Origin: Martinezella miluonensis
GTDB taxonomy: Bacteria > Pseudomonadota > Alphaproteobacteria > Rhizobiales > Rhizobiaceae
Reading direction: 5' to 3'
NCBI RefSeq assembly: GCF_900094545.1
Contig: NZ_FMAH01000025.1
Coordinates: 1-64,000, forward strand
Length of the DNA: 64,000 nt
Below, piece after piece: positions 53,472-61,614 of this stretch (its first letter is position 1; each line of letters opens with the position of its first letter). The notes beneath the pieces are model-generated. The model was given only the letters and a program-made list of their open reading frames with translations, had not been told where the DNA came from and did no database searches. Position numbers and translations under genes: made by a program.

Positions 53472-53816
53472 ATGCGTATACGTGCCACCATGGCGGCGAG
53501 CCTTGTCGCCATATCAACCATTCTATCGAGCTGTCAGACACCGCAGGAATCTGCGATGAATGCCGAAATGACATGCCAGTCGCAGGGTTACCGCCCTGGC
53601 TCCCAGCGTTACGCCCGTTGCGTCGGTGCAACCTACCAGGCCAATCGCGTCCAGGCGCAGCAAGCCGAAAATCAGGCCGCAACGCTTGCCGCTGCAGGCA
53701 TCATCGGCGGCGTTCTCATCGGTGCTGCAGCCAGCGAAAACCGCCATCATCGCCGCTATTACGACCGGCCCTATTACGACCGGCCCTATTATCACCGCTG
53801 CTATCGCTGCTGGTAA
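53472..53816 (+). CDS. Small lipoprotein with a Tyr/Arg-rich tail
   Basis: This 114-aa protein has a lipoprotein signal ending ILSSC (Cys24). A glycine-rich hydrophobic segment (LAAAGIIGGVLIGAAA, about 75-90) precedes a tail with near-exact copies of YYDRP, encoded by a 15-bp DNA repeat (about 53757-53800). GGAGGGAAT precedes the ATG. It resembles small rhizobial surface lipoproteins of unknown function. Confidence 0.8.
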   Translation: MRIRATMAASLVAISTILSSCQTPQESAMNAEMTCQSQGYRPGSQRYARCVGATYQANRVQAQQAENQAATLAAAGIIGGVLIGAAASENRHHRRYYDRPYYDRPYYHRCYRCW

Positions 53817-53843
53817 CCGCCGCGCTTATGCTGGTATGAGTGC

Positions 53844-53877
53844 AAAAACTCCGCCGGTCATGCTGGCGGAGTTTTTT
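53844..53877. terminator. Bidirectional terminator between two lipoprotein genes
   Basis: AAAACTCCGCC pairs with GGCGGAGTTTT, with T-runs on both strands. Confidence 0.82.
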
Positions 53878-53894
53878 GTTTGCACTGCTCACCG

Positions 53895-54149
53895 TCATAA
53901 GGGTGTTGCCTCCACGCGGCTGACAAGCTTGAGGCTCCGGTCCGGCTGGAGAATATAGGTCTCGTAGACATCCTGGCCCCACTGATTGGTGAAGCTGTGC
54001 TGGATGCGGCTGCCGATCGGCGATTCCGACAGTTTCGTGTGCGGCTGACCGCCATATGTGATGCTGCCGGGAATAGGTTGCAGAGATTCGGTTGTGTTGC
54101 ATGCTGCAAGCAGCGGTGCGCATAGCAAAAGGGCGACAAAGGGCTTCAT
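53895..54149 (-). CDS. Small lipoprotein of unknown function
   Basis: This 84-aa protein has a lipobox LLAAC (Cys17) after MKPFVALLLCAPLLAACN. The mature part is about 67 residues with no known domain; GQDVYETYILQPDRSLKLVSR suggests a compact beta-rich unit. It is convergent with the preceding lipoprotein. The ribosome site is weak. Function unknown. Confidence 0.7.
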   Translation of the reverse strand: MKPFVALLLCAPLLAACNTTESLQPIPGSITYGGQPHTKLSESPIGSRIQHSFTNQWGQDVYETYILQPDRSLKLVSRVEATPL

Positions 54150-54324
54150 TGTTTCGGCTTTCTGCACGCTTCCCGCCTCCGCGAAATCGTCGCGCAATAA
54201 AGACGGAACGGCATCTATGAGTGTGGCTTCAAATCACTATATAAAGGTAATATCGGCGGGCTCGGCGACAAGGTTTTCACGCAGATGTGCTTGGCGCTGC
54301 TGCCGAATTTCGAAGGAGTCGCTT

Positions 54325-54714
54325 ATGTTTACGATTGCCAGGTCGATAGCTGCCGCAGGCTTCGGTTTGCTGCTGGCGGCAGGTGCCGCAATGCCAGCCG
54401 GCGCCATCACTGTGCCGGCGCTGCCGGTGCCCCAACAGTCGGACGTCATCCAGGTTCATGATCACGGCCATTGGCATCATCACAACCACTGGGGCAGCGG
54501 CCACCGCCTGCACGGTTCCGATAGCTACTACGACGACGATTCGGACAGCGGTGTCCTCTTCAAATCCTTCGTGACAGGCACCTTGTTCAGCTGGCAGCGC
54601 TCTCGCGGCTACTACGACGGCCATGCACGCGCCTGCGCCAACCGCTATCGCTCCTATGATCCCGCTGATAATACCTATCAGCCGAGCCAGGGGCCGCGGC
54701 GGGAGTGCCGCTAG
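54325..54714 (+). CDS. BA14K-family protein
   Basis: This 129-aa exported protein has a signal peptide (about 1-28), a His/Asp-rich middle (HDHGHWHHHNHW; SYYDDDSDS) and the C-terminal BA14K motif CANRYRSYDPADNTYQPSQG. Brucella BA14K is an immunogenic lectin-like protein; rhizobia carry many paralogues. GAAGGAG precedes the ATG. The His-rich segment could bind metal, which is inferred. Confidence 0.88.
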   Translation: MFTIARSIAAAGFGLLLAAGAAMPAGAITVPALPVPQQSDVIQVHDHGHWHHHNHWGSGHRLHGSDSYYDDDSDSGVLFKSFVTGTLFSWQRSRGYYDGHARACANRYRSYDPADNTYQPSQGPRRECR

Positions 54715-54800
54715 GCCGGAACTTTTTCTGAGCAAGCCGCCACTTTTCGCTTGCGTCGGGAAACTCTAAACTCTAAACGAAACAAGCCGTTTCGGCAGGT

Positions 54801-54877
<77 letters not shown>

Positions 54878-54914
54878 TTTATTTCCTTGAACTCCCAATC
54901 AAATTTCCAGCGAT

Positions 54915-55631
54915 TTAGCTACACCAAGAGGATGCCTGGCCAGTCCAGCGTCGTGCCAGCCCTTCCGAAACCATTTGGTCGCCGATCGAGCGGCCGGCGC
55001 GCATGGCGATGCGCAGCTTGCCGCCATTCTGGTCGTCGCGGCGGTTGCTGCCGGAGAGCACGAAAGTCCCATCGTTGAGAATGGCCTGCAGGCGCAGTTT
55101 CGCAGCCATGGCCTTCTGCCTCTCGCCCGGGCAGCGCGCAGCCTCCATGCCCGGCACGTCGATATCGGCGAGCTGGATCCGGATGCCGTCCTGCCAGAAC
55201 GTATTGCCGTCAACCACGCAATTCGTGCCCGAACCGGCGCTGCAAAGCACAAACCGGCCACCTGCCTGAGCCCGTAGTCCGGGAATTGGCCGGTCGATGG
55301 ACGGCTTGGTGATCGGCAGCGCCACAGGGATAGCGGCCGGTACCGCCGGGATAGAAGCCGGCGGCACGGGAAGGGCTGATGTCGCACGCGGTTCGGGAAT
55401 GACCGCAGCCGGTCTGGCCTTCGGCTTGGCTGCTGGCACCGGCGCCTCCTGGGCCATATGCGGCATGCCGGCAACTGCACCGGCATGGGCGAGCATGGAG
55501 GGCATTTCCTTGCGATGCTGATAGGCGTACAGGCCGGCCACGGTCGCCAGGCCGACGAAGCCCCATAGCCATATCGAGCTGCCCGCCTTGGGTTGCGGCT
55601 TGCGCCGCGTGCGTCGTTTCGCTTTAGCCAT
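54915..55631 (-). CDS. Membrane-anchored SNase-like protein, probably catalytically degenerate
   Basis: This 238-aa protein has a basic N-terminus, one membrane helix (about 19-38), a Pro/Ala-rich linker (about 55-115) and a C-terminal staphylococcal-nuclease-like domain (about 128-232, with NTFWQDGIRIQLADIDVPG). At positions of the catalytic Arg35, Glu43 and Arg87 I read Gln (RIQLADID), Gly (DVPG) and Lys (GGKLR), so nuclease activity looks unlikely. It lies 37 bp after tRNA-Pro on the opposite strand. Confidence 0.82.
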   Translation of the reverse strand: MAKAKRRTRRKPQPKAGSSIWLWGFVGLATVAGLYAYQHRKEMPSMLAHAGAVAGMPHMAQEAPVPAAKPKARPAAVIPEPRATSALPVPPASIPAVPAAIPVALPITKPSIDRPIPGLRAQAGGRFVLCSAGSGTNCVVDGNTFWQDGIRIQLADIDVPGMEAARCPGERQKAMAAKLRLQAILNDGTFVLSGSNRRDDQNGGKLRIAMRAGRSIGDQMVSEGLARRWTGQASSWCS

Positions 55632-55722
55632 GATGTCGTCCCTCGATTGCGAGGGGATTATCGCCGCGATTTCTTACCGATCCGTTGGCTTTCTCTCATG
55701 CGGTGACGAGGGCAGGGGATTC

Positions 55723-56115
55723 CTATTTCGCCGATGAGGTCGCAGGTTTCAGCTTCACCGACATCGTCACCTGTCCGTTTACCGAAAGTTTCGGTCCTCG
55801 GCCGTCGAAATTATTGACCGACGTATTGCTGGACATGGCGCTGATTTCGCAGGCATCTGCAATGGTGTCGAGGAGGGTCGCGCAGCTGCTTGCAGCGATC
55901 TTATAGAAGGATTTCAAAGCCTTCTCCTGCTGCTCCTCGCTGTCACCCTCCGGCACGGAATAGGAGATCGATATTCCGGATTGCACGGAAATATATCCTT
56001 CCGGCGACTGGCGGGGATTGCGTAAGGGAAGGTTCTGAAGGTTCTGCGCAAGGGCCGGCAGAGCCGAGCCGGCGAGCAGCAGGCCGAGAATGGCCGGGGC
56101 CAAAAATCTAGTCAT
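55723..56115 (-). CDS. Exported protein of unknown function
   Basis: This roughly 130-aa protein has a Sec signal ending ALAQNL. The mature part has two cysteines (SSCATLLD and DACEIS) that could form a disulfide, and a beta-rich C-terminus. GGAGAG lies eight bases before the ATG at 56115; another ATG is two codons upstream. No family recognised. Confidence 0.7.
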   Translation of the reverse strand: MTRFLAPAILGLLLAGSALPALAQNLQNLPLRNPRQSPEGYISVQSGISISYSVPEGDSEEQQEKALKSFYKIAASSCATLLDTIADACEISAMSSNTSVNNFDGRGPKLSVNGQVTMSVKLKPATSSAK

Positions 56116-56357
56116 CGTCATCTCTCCGTTTCCGCCGCTTATCGCAGGTGCGGATGAAGGCTTGGTAATGGCGCGACTTGAAATTGTATAAATAGCGGGA
56201 TTTGCCGCATTATGTGCGAATCAGAAAAGCGTCAGCGCGGGCGATTGCTTCCTTGCCAAGCCCGCAGCCAGGGAGCATAGTCCACTCATATTGTCGGGTA
56301 TGAAGCGGGCGCCGACAGGGTTCTGCGTGTTCCGGCCCAAAGGATGAGACCGCGCGA

Positions 56358-56570
56358 ATGTTGGAAACCCCTATCCATCCACGGGACTTGCCGCTGTTTT
56401 CAGACGATCTGGATCGCTTGGAGAAGGTGCTGGATACGGTCTGCCAGGATCGCGGCATCAATTTGCGCAGCCAGCAAGCGGAGCGTCTCGGCGCATTGAT
56501 CATTCAGCTTTATCGCCAGGGCGTGAAGGACGACACCAAGCTTCTGGCGCTTGCAAGGGCTTATTTCTGA
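56358..56570 (+). CDS. Small conserved protein of unknown function
   Basis: This 70-aa protein is soluble and helical by appearance (LDRLEKVLDTVCQDRGI; QAERLGALIIQLYRQG). It resembles short rhizobial conserved proteins without a known role. No signal peptide. The ribosome site is weak (AGGA 15 bases upstream), but the codon use is typical. Confidence 0.6.
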   Translation: MLETPIHPRDLPLFSDDLDRLEKVLDTVCQDRGINLRSQQAERLGALIIQLYRQGVKDDTKLLALARAYF

Positions 56571-56673
56571 CACGGCCGCTTTTTTTATGGCCTTGAATCT
56601 AATCGGTTTAAGCTGATTTCACATAGCAGCAATGACGCTTTGTCGCTGTTCGAAGCCTCACTTCCACCCTATA

Positions 56674-56691
56674 TTTGCTGCATTGCACAAA
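56674..56691. promoter_or_regulatory. Possible PhaR-type site upstream of the esterase
   Basis: TTTGCTGCATTGCACAAA has TTTG/CAAA ends and TGC-rich symmetry resembling sites bound by PhaR (AniA), the PHB-responsive repressor. It lies about 100 bp before a PHB-depolymerase-type gene. Inference only. Confidence 0.35.
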
Positions 56692-56794
56692 GAGAGTGTG
56701 TCTCTCGATGTCACTGATTCCCCCTGGGGGCAGTGCGCGGCTGCCGTAACGAAACAAAAATACATGCGGCGGGCGTGGATAATCTGAAAGGTCC

Positions 56795-57817
56795 ATGATG
56801 AATTTCAAAGTTCCGAGCCGGCTTCGCCGCCTGCTTCCCGAATCCGTCGAGCTGCCGCAGCTCAAGTTTCCGGTGACACAGCCGCAAACGTCGCCTTTGC
56901 GTCGTCGCGTCTCCACGCGCCCGGCTCCGCAGCGGTTGACCGAAGTTCTGTGGTTCGGTCGCAATCCTGGTGGCCTGCGCATGCTCGAATACGTACCGCC
57001 GGGCGTCAAAGGCCCGATGCCGCTCGTTATCGTTCTGCACGGCTGTCATCAGAATGCCGAGGATTTCGATCGCGCCAGCGGTTGGTCGGCACTCGCCCGA
57101 CAGCATGGGTTTGCCGTGCTCTACGCCGAGCAGAAAGCATCGAACAATCCCAATCTCTGTTTCAACTGGTTTCGCCCGAGCATGGTAACGCGCGATCGCG
57201 GCGAGCTCGGCTCCATCCGCGAGATGATCGATTTCAGCCGCCGGGTGCATGAGATCGACGACAGCAGGATTTTCGTGATGGGCCTTTCGGCCGGTGGCGC
57301 CATGGCCGCAGCACTGCTTGCGACTTATCCGAAACTGTTTGCCGCGGGCGCCATCATCGGCGGCCTGCCTTTCGGTGCGGCCCGCGACGCCATGTCTGCC
57401 CTGGACGTAATGAAGCGCGGCTCCACGCGTTCGGCCGATAAGTGGGGCCATCACATTCGCGAGGCCTCTCCCGACGCCGATCGCTTTCCTGTCGTTTCCA
57501 TCTGGCATGGCGATGCCGACGATGTCGTTTCCTTTGTCAATGCCGAGTCGTCTGTCGCACAATGGCTTGCCGTGCGCGAACGTCCGCGTACCAAGGGTCG
57601 CCTGCGCCTCTTCGAAGGCGGCGAGCGCCGTGAATGGCGTGACGACTACGGCAATATGATCCTGGAGCTGGTGACGCTGACCGATTTCGGACATGGCCTG
57701 CCGGTCTGTCCGCTCATCGAGGGTAGGGAGCCGGCAAACGATACCGAGCGCTTCATTTTGCCCGCGGTCGTTTCAGCGCCTGAACAGCTGGTCAAAAGCT
57801 GGGGTTTGGCCGCCTGA
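56795..57817 (+). CDS. PHB-depolymerase-family esterase
   Basis: This 340-aa alpha/beta hydrolase belongs to the Esterase_phd family. The oxyanion HGC is at 82-84, the nucleophile Ser165 in GLSAGG, acid Asp at 240-243 (WHGDADDVV) and His300 (DFGHGLP). It has no signal peptide, so it would act inside the cell or is exported otherwise. Members degrade PHB or act as feruloyl/acetyl esterases. Two ATG codons (56795, 56798) follow AAAGG. Confidence 0.88.
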   Translation: MMNFKVPSRLRRLLPESVELPQLKFPVTQPQTSPLRRRVSTRPAPQRLTEVLWFGRNPGGLRMLEYVPPGVKGPMPLVIVLHGCHQNAEDFDRASGWSALARQHGFAVLYAEQKASNNPNLCFNWFRPSMVTRDRGELGSIREMIDFSRRVHEIDDSRIFVMGLSAGGAMAAALLATYPKLFAAGAIIGGLPFGAARDAMSALDVMKRGSTRSADKWGHHIREASPDADRFPVVSIWHGDADDVVSFVNAESSVAQWLAVRERPRTKGRLRLFEGGERREWRDDYGNMILELVTLTDFGHGLPVCPLIEGREPANDTERFILPAVVSAPEQLVKSWGLAA

Positions 57818-57911
57818 AGTCACTTCAGGAAAAATGCGCATCGGTCTTCCAGCGAAGAGCGATGCAATGCAGCGGTTAGCGGCGCCGTAGAATACGGAGC
57901 TGCTCCGGCTA

Positions 57912-58202
57912 TCAATCATCATTGGTCGCGTTCAAGTTTTCCGGCCGGATGCCGTCATTCTCAGCCCAATGCTTGAAACGGATGCCGGCACCGCCGCTTC
58001 CGTCGCTGCCGCCGGCGAGGAAAAGCATGCCGCGGGTTTCCAGAGCGGAACGAACGGCGGCAAGCGCCTTCATATCAGTGGAACTTCCGTCCCGCTCCAG
58101 TGCTTCGATGGCCGAAACCGGAAGCCCGGTCTCGGTGGCAAGTGCTTCCACCGTCAGTCCGAGCATGGCGCGCGCACCGCGCAATTGTGCTGATGTGATC
58201 AT
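57912..58202 (-). CDS. XRE-family helix-turn-helix protein
   Basis: This 96-aa protein has an N-terminal HTH (about 5-58: LRGARAMLGLTVEALATETGLPVSAIEALERDG). The C-terminal 40 residues are Gly-rich and polar. It is convergent with the esterase gene. Likely a small regulator; no target is evident. Confidence 0.82.
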   Translation of the reverse strand: MITSAQLRGARAMLGLTVEALATETGLPVSAIEALERDGSSTDMKALAAVRSALETRGMLFLAGGSDGSGGAGIRFKHWAENDGIRPENLNATNDD

Positions 58203-58270
58203 GGCTTAACTCTACTGCATAAGCTCGAAAATCGGAACTGGTTTCAGGTGAAAAACGCGTGGGAAGCTAA

Positions 58271-58317
58271 CGCATGTCGCGCAAAAGTGTGCAGCGGTTT
58301 TGCGACAACGACATGCG
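58271..58317. repeat. Rhizobial-type palindrome, first hairpin
   Basis: CGCATGTCG (58271-58279) and CGACATGCG (58309-58317) are perfect arms. Inside, GCAAAAGTGT...GCGGTTTTGC repeats the pattern of the loop at 46274-46323, so the two belong to the same repeat type. Confidence 0.7.
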
Positions 58318-58329
58318 CAAAATCAAAGC

Positions 58330-58373
58330 CTAAAGCGCAACAAGCGAATCTGAAAGATCGCGATGCGCTTTAG
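58330..58373. repeat. Rhizobial-type palindrome, second hairpin overlapping a stop codon
   Basis: CTAAAGCGC (58330-58338) and GCGCTTTAG (58365-58373) are perfect arms. The right arm contains the TAA stop of the minus-strand glycosyltransferase. Together with 58271-58317 it makes a compound element like the one after hppA. Confidence 0.7.
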
Positions 58374-59581
58374 AATGCAGCGGCATTCTGCGGCCTGACC
58401 TTCTCCGGCATTTTCAAGGGGGCTGGGACCGGATAGCCAAGCATATCGTAGTAAATCTTCTCCGTGGCGTCGGCCATGCCCGCGAGTGTATAGCTATCCT
58501 TGCGGCGGCGGGCCTCGGCCGTGAGGCTCGCAAGCAGCTTGGGATCGGCAAGGCGCTTCATTGCAAGGGCCAGCTCTCTCGGATCGTCGCTGTTCGGTAC
58601 GATATAGCCGTTCTTGCCGTGTTCGAGCACCGTACGCGCGCCGCCGACATCGGCGAGCAACAGCGGCTTCCCTGCCGCTGCGGCTTCGAGCATCACATAG
58701 GACATCGCTTCATAGCGGCTCGGCATGACCACGACATCGACGGCATCGATCGCGGTGACACCCGGCACGCTGCCGTCGATGCTCGCACGATGCTCCAGGC
58801 CGGCGGTCTTGATCATGGTGGTGACGGCGGCCGCCAATTCGCCGATCCCGATCATCAGCAAATGAGCCTGCGGCAATTCCTGGGCAATGCGGGCAAAGGC
58901 CTGGACGAGCCGCTCCGGCGCCTTCTGCCGGGTCATTCGGCCGACGAAACCGAAGAGCAGGGCATCCTGAGCTATGCCATAGCGCTTGCGGATGGCGATG
59001 CGTTGGCTGATCGGCGGCGCGTTGACGCCATTGACGACGATACTGAGGCGAGCCTCGGAAATTCCGAGCGACAATGCGTGGTTATATTCGTCCTGCGATA
59101 CGCAGATCAGGCGGTCCGTCAGCCAGTTGCCAAGCAGGCGCTCGATGCCGCCATAGATCAATCGGCCTTTTGAGCCCAGTGCCGGATCCATGGTGCGAAA
59201 CGCATGCGGCGTATACAGCACGGGGACGTGCTTTCCCGGCAAGCGCAGCCGCGTCAGGGCTCCCGCCTTCGAGCTATGACCATGGATCAGATCGAACGGC
59301 CCTTGCTCGGTGGCAATTTTGCGGAGATATCTCCAGACGGTGATATCCCATGGACCTGGCGCGCGTCGCATGCCGAGCGGAATGACCCTGTCGAGGCCGA
59401 TGCCCTCCAGTTCTGAGACGAAGGCGGCTTCGGCGCGCACCGGCGAATAGACCGCAGTCACCGAATGGCCGCGATGCTGCATCGCCCGACACAGATCGAG
59501 GAAGTGCCGTCCGGAGCCGCCGCCGCTCGGTTCGAGAACCTGCAGCATTGACAGACGCTTGATGCTGGTGCGGATATTCAA
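58370..59581 (-). CDS. Family 4 glycosyltransferase
   Basis: This 403-aa GT-B protein has the N-terminal acceptor domain (LEPSGGGSGRHFLDL near 17-31; HGHSSKAGALTRL near 99-111) and C-terminal donor domain with FGFVGRMTRQKAPERLVQAF and the EX7E-type PSRYEAMSYVMLEAAAAGKP near 300-320. It would add a sugar to the exopolysaccharide unit. The start is TTG (59581), overlapping the upstream TGA as TTGA; an internal ATG at 59548 is the alternative. Confidence 0.88.
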   Translation of the reverse strand: MNIRTSIKRLSMLQVLEPSGGGSGRHFLDLCRAMQHRGHSVTAVYSPVRAEAAFVSELEGIGLDRVIPLGMRRAPGPWDITVWRYLRKIATEQGPFDLIHGHSSKAGALTRLRLPGKHVPVLYTPHAFRTMDPALGSKGRLIYGGIERLLGNWLTDRLICVSQDEYNHALSLGISEARLSIVVNGVNAPPISQRIAIRKRYGIAQDALLFGFVGRMTRQKAPERLVQAFARIAQELPQAHLLMIGIGELAAAVTTMIKTAGLEHRASIDGSVPGVTAIDAVDVVVMPSRYEAMSYVMLEAAAAGKPLLLADVGGARTVLEHGKNGYIVPNSDDPRELALAMKRLADPKLLASLTAEARRRKDSYTLAGMADATEKIYYDMLGYPVPAPLKMPEKVRPQNAAAF

Positions 59582-59979
59582 GGTGCTGCTTCCCTTCCAC
59601 TCAAGCTACGCTGATACTTTTGCTCGATGGCGGCGTAGAAGACGGAACTCAGGGCCAGAAAGGTGGAGACGGCGATATAGATCGGGCCGTCGAGATGGTC
59701 GCCGGCCCTGAACGCGCGCATCTGCGTGATCGAGAGCATTTCGCCGATGTTGAAGGCCAGGAAGAGAACCAGAAGCGGCGCGACGCCGGGGGATATCTTC
59801 AGACCGATAATGAACCAGATGCCAATGAGAGGGGCGAGCCACACCTCATAGGGGCCCGGTTCCGCGATCACGAAACCCGACAGGAATACCCCCACGGTGA
59901 CGCAGGCCGTTGCGATCAGCCGCATGGTGACGAGCTGCGGCTGGACGACGCCCGAAGGTGGGAGTTCGATCGCGCTCAA
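59578..59979 (-). CDS. Short Wzy/O-antigen-ligase-like membrane protein (N-terminal part only)
   Basis: This 133-aa protein (TTG start overlapping the previous TGA; ATG at 59925 is an alternative) has about four hydrophobic helices and resembles only the first third of rhizobial O-antigen ligase/polymerase proteins (VTMRLIATACVTVGVFLSGF; IGIWFIIGLK; FNIGEMLSITQM). Full-length members are about 400 aa. It ends REAAP just before the next glycosyltransferase gene. Either a deletion remnant or a small native protein. Confidence 0.65.
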   Translation of the reverse strand: MSAIELPPSGVVQPQLVTMRLIATACVTVGVFLSGFVIAEPGPYEVWLAPLIGIWFIIGLKISPGVAPLLVLFLAFNIGEMLSITQMRAFRAGDHLDGPIYIAVSTFLALSSVFYAAIEQKYQRSLSGREAAP

Positions 59980-61538
59980 TAGGCATTTTCCGTATTGAGC
60001 AGACTGAACGGTGTCTTGAACAGGATCTTCAGATCGAACAGCAGCGACCAGTTCTCGATGTAGTAGAGATCGTAGGCCGTGCGGAACTTGATCTTGTCGT
60101 CGCTGTCGATTTCTCCGCGCCAGCCGTTGATCTGCGCCCAACCGGTCACTCCGGGCTTGACGCGATGGCGCGCGAAATAGCCTTCTACGACATCGGCATA
60201 GGTGCGGTTGTGGCTGGCGGCGAGCACGGCATGGGGGCGCGGGCCGACGAGCGAGAGACTGCCGAGCAACACGTTGAAGAGCTGCGGCAATTCATCGATG
60301 GATGCCCTGCGGATGAAACGGCCGACAGGAGTGACGCGCGGGTCGTTCTTGGTAACGGCATTGCGTGCTGTCGGATCGCTCATATGCGTGTACATCGAGC
60401 GGAACTTGAAGACCTTGATGATCTCGTTGTTGAAGCCGTGACGCTTCTGCATGAAGAGGATCGGCCCCTTCGAGGTCACCTTCACGGCGATCGCCGCGCC
60501 GAGCATGATCGGCCAGAGCAGTGTCAGCGCGAACAGGCTGAAGAAAATGTCGAAGATGCGCTTGGCGACGCCGTCCCAATCGCGGATCGGTTTGTTGAAG
60601 ATGTCGAGCATCGGCACGGCGCCGACATGCGAATAGGAGCGCGGCCGGAAGCGTAGCTTGTTGGCATGCGCCGCCAGGCGAATATCGACCGGCAACACCC
60701 AGAGCATCTTCAGCAGCTGCAGGATACGATCCTCGGCACTGCTCGGAAGCGAGATGATCAACATGTCCACCCGCGCCAGCCGGGCGAACTCGACCAGCTC
60801 GGCGACCGTGCCCAGCTTTGGATAGCCTGCCACCATGACGGGCGAGCGCTTCTCGCCGCGATCGTCGAAGATCCCGCAAATGCGGATGTCGTTGTCGGAC
60901 TGATGCTCGAGGGCGCGGATCAGCTCCTTGGCCGGCTCGCCGCCGCCGACGATCACGGCGCGGCGTTCCATGAGCCCGTTGCGAGCCCAATTGCGAATGC
61001 CATAGGCGAAAAGGAACCGTGCCACGAGAATAAAGCCTGCGCCCGTCGCCAGCCAGGCGCCGAGCAGAGGCATTGAATAGATGCTGTTTATTTCGAATGG
61101 GAAGAGAGCGATGGTCATCACTGCGAAGGCAGCGACCCATGGTCCGAGGATCCGGTAAAGGTAGCGGTGAGGCGAGCGCAGTATCGGTATCTGATAGGCG
61201 TCCGCCACCTGCAGAAACACGATGGCGAGGCCGCTCAACGCAATGGTCACCGCAGCTTTCGACAGGAAGGGATGATCGCCCGGCGTCGTTCCGAAAAAGA
61301 GGAGCGCGAGCCCGAGAGCAAGCAACGACAGGAATTCGAACAGCCGATACTGGCCGATGATGATCGCCGGCGTCTGATTGGTTTCGCGAAATTGCTCGGC
61401 GATCTGCCGTGCATAAGCGTTGATTTCGCTGCTTGGGCGATTGTCCTGCGTCTCGTCGGTACCGCGGGTGCGAATTTCCGAGACCTGCTTGCGAATGTTG
61501 TCCAAGTTAAATTGCTCGGACTTTTCAGTAGTGTTCAT
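59976..61538 (-). CDS. Undecaprenyl-phosphate glycosylphosphotransferase (WcaJ/ExoY-like)
   Basis: This 520-aa membrane protein starts polysaccharide synthesis by moving sugar-1-phosphate to undecaprenyl phosphate. Four N-terminal helices (about 70-185), a CoA-binding-like Rossmann domain (AVIVGGGEPAKELIRAL near 192-208), a fifth helix near 325-345 and the C-terminal transferase domain with KFRSMYTH, DELPQLFNVL, SLVGPRPH and GVTGWAQINGWRG are present. It probably begins the repeat unit of the EPS made by this locus. Confidence 0.94.
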   Translation of the reverse strand: MNTTEKSEQFNLDNIRKQVSEIRTRGTDETQDNRPSSEINAYARQIAEQFRETNQTPAIIIGQYRLFEFLSLLALGLALLFFGTTPGDHPFLSKAAVTIALSGLAIVFLQVADAYQIPILRSPHRYLYRILGPWVAAFAVMTIALFPFEINSIYSMPLLGAWLATGAGFILVARFLFAYGIRNWARNGLMERRAVIVGGGEPAKELIRALEHQSDNDIRICGIFDDRGEKRSPVMVAGYPKLGTVAELVEFARLARVDMLIISLPSSAEDRILQLLKMLWVLPVDIRLAAHANKLRFRPRSYSHVGAVPMLDIFNKPIRDWDGVAKRIFDIFFSLFALTLLWPIMLGAAIAVKVTSKGPILFMQKRHGFNNEIIKVFKFRSMYTHMSDPTARNAVTKNDPRVTPVGRFIRRASIDELPQLFNVLLGSLSLVGPRPHAVLAASHNRTYADVVEGYFARHRVKPGVTGWAQINGWRGEIDSDDKIKFRTAYDLYYIENWSLLFDLKILFKTPFSLLNTENAY

Positions 61539-61614
61539 GGCAATTTATCCGGTCGCTACCGGAAAAGGCCTAGCAGATATCAGCTAAGAAACACTTACAA
61601 CACCTGCTTGTATT

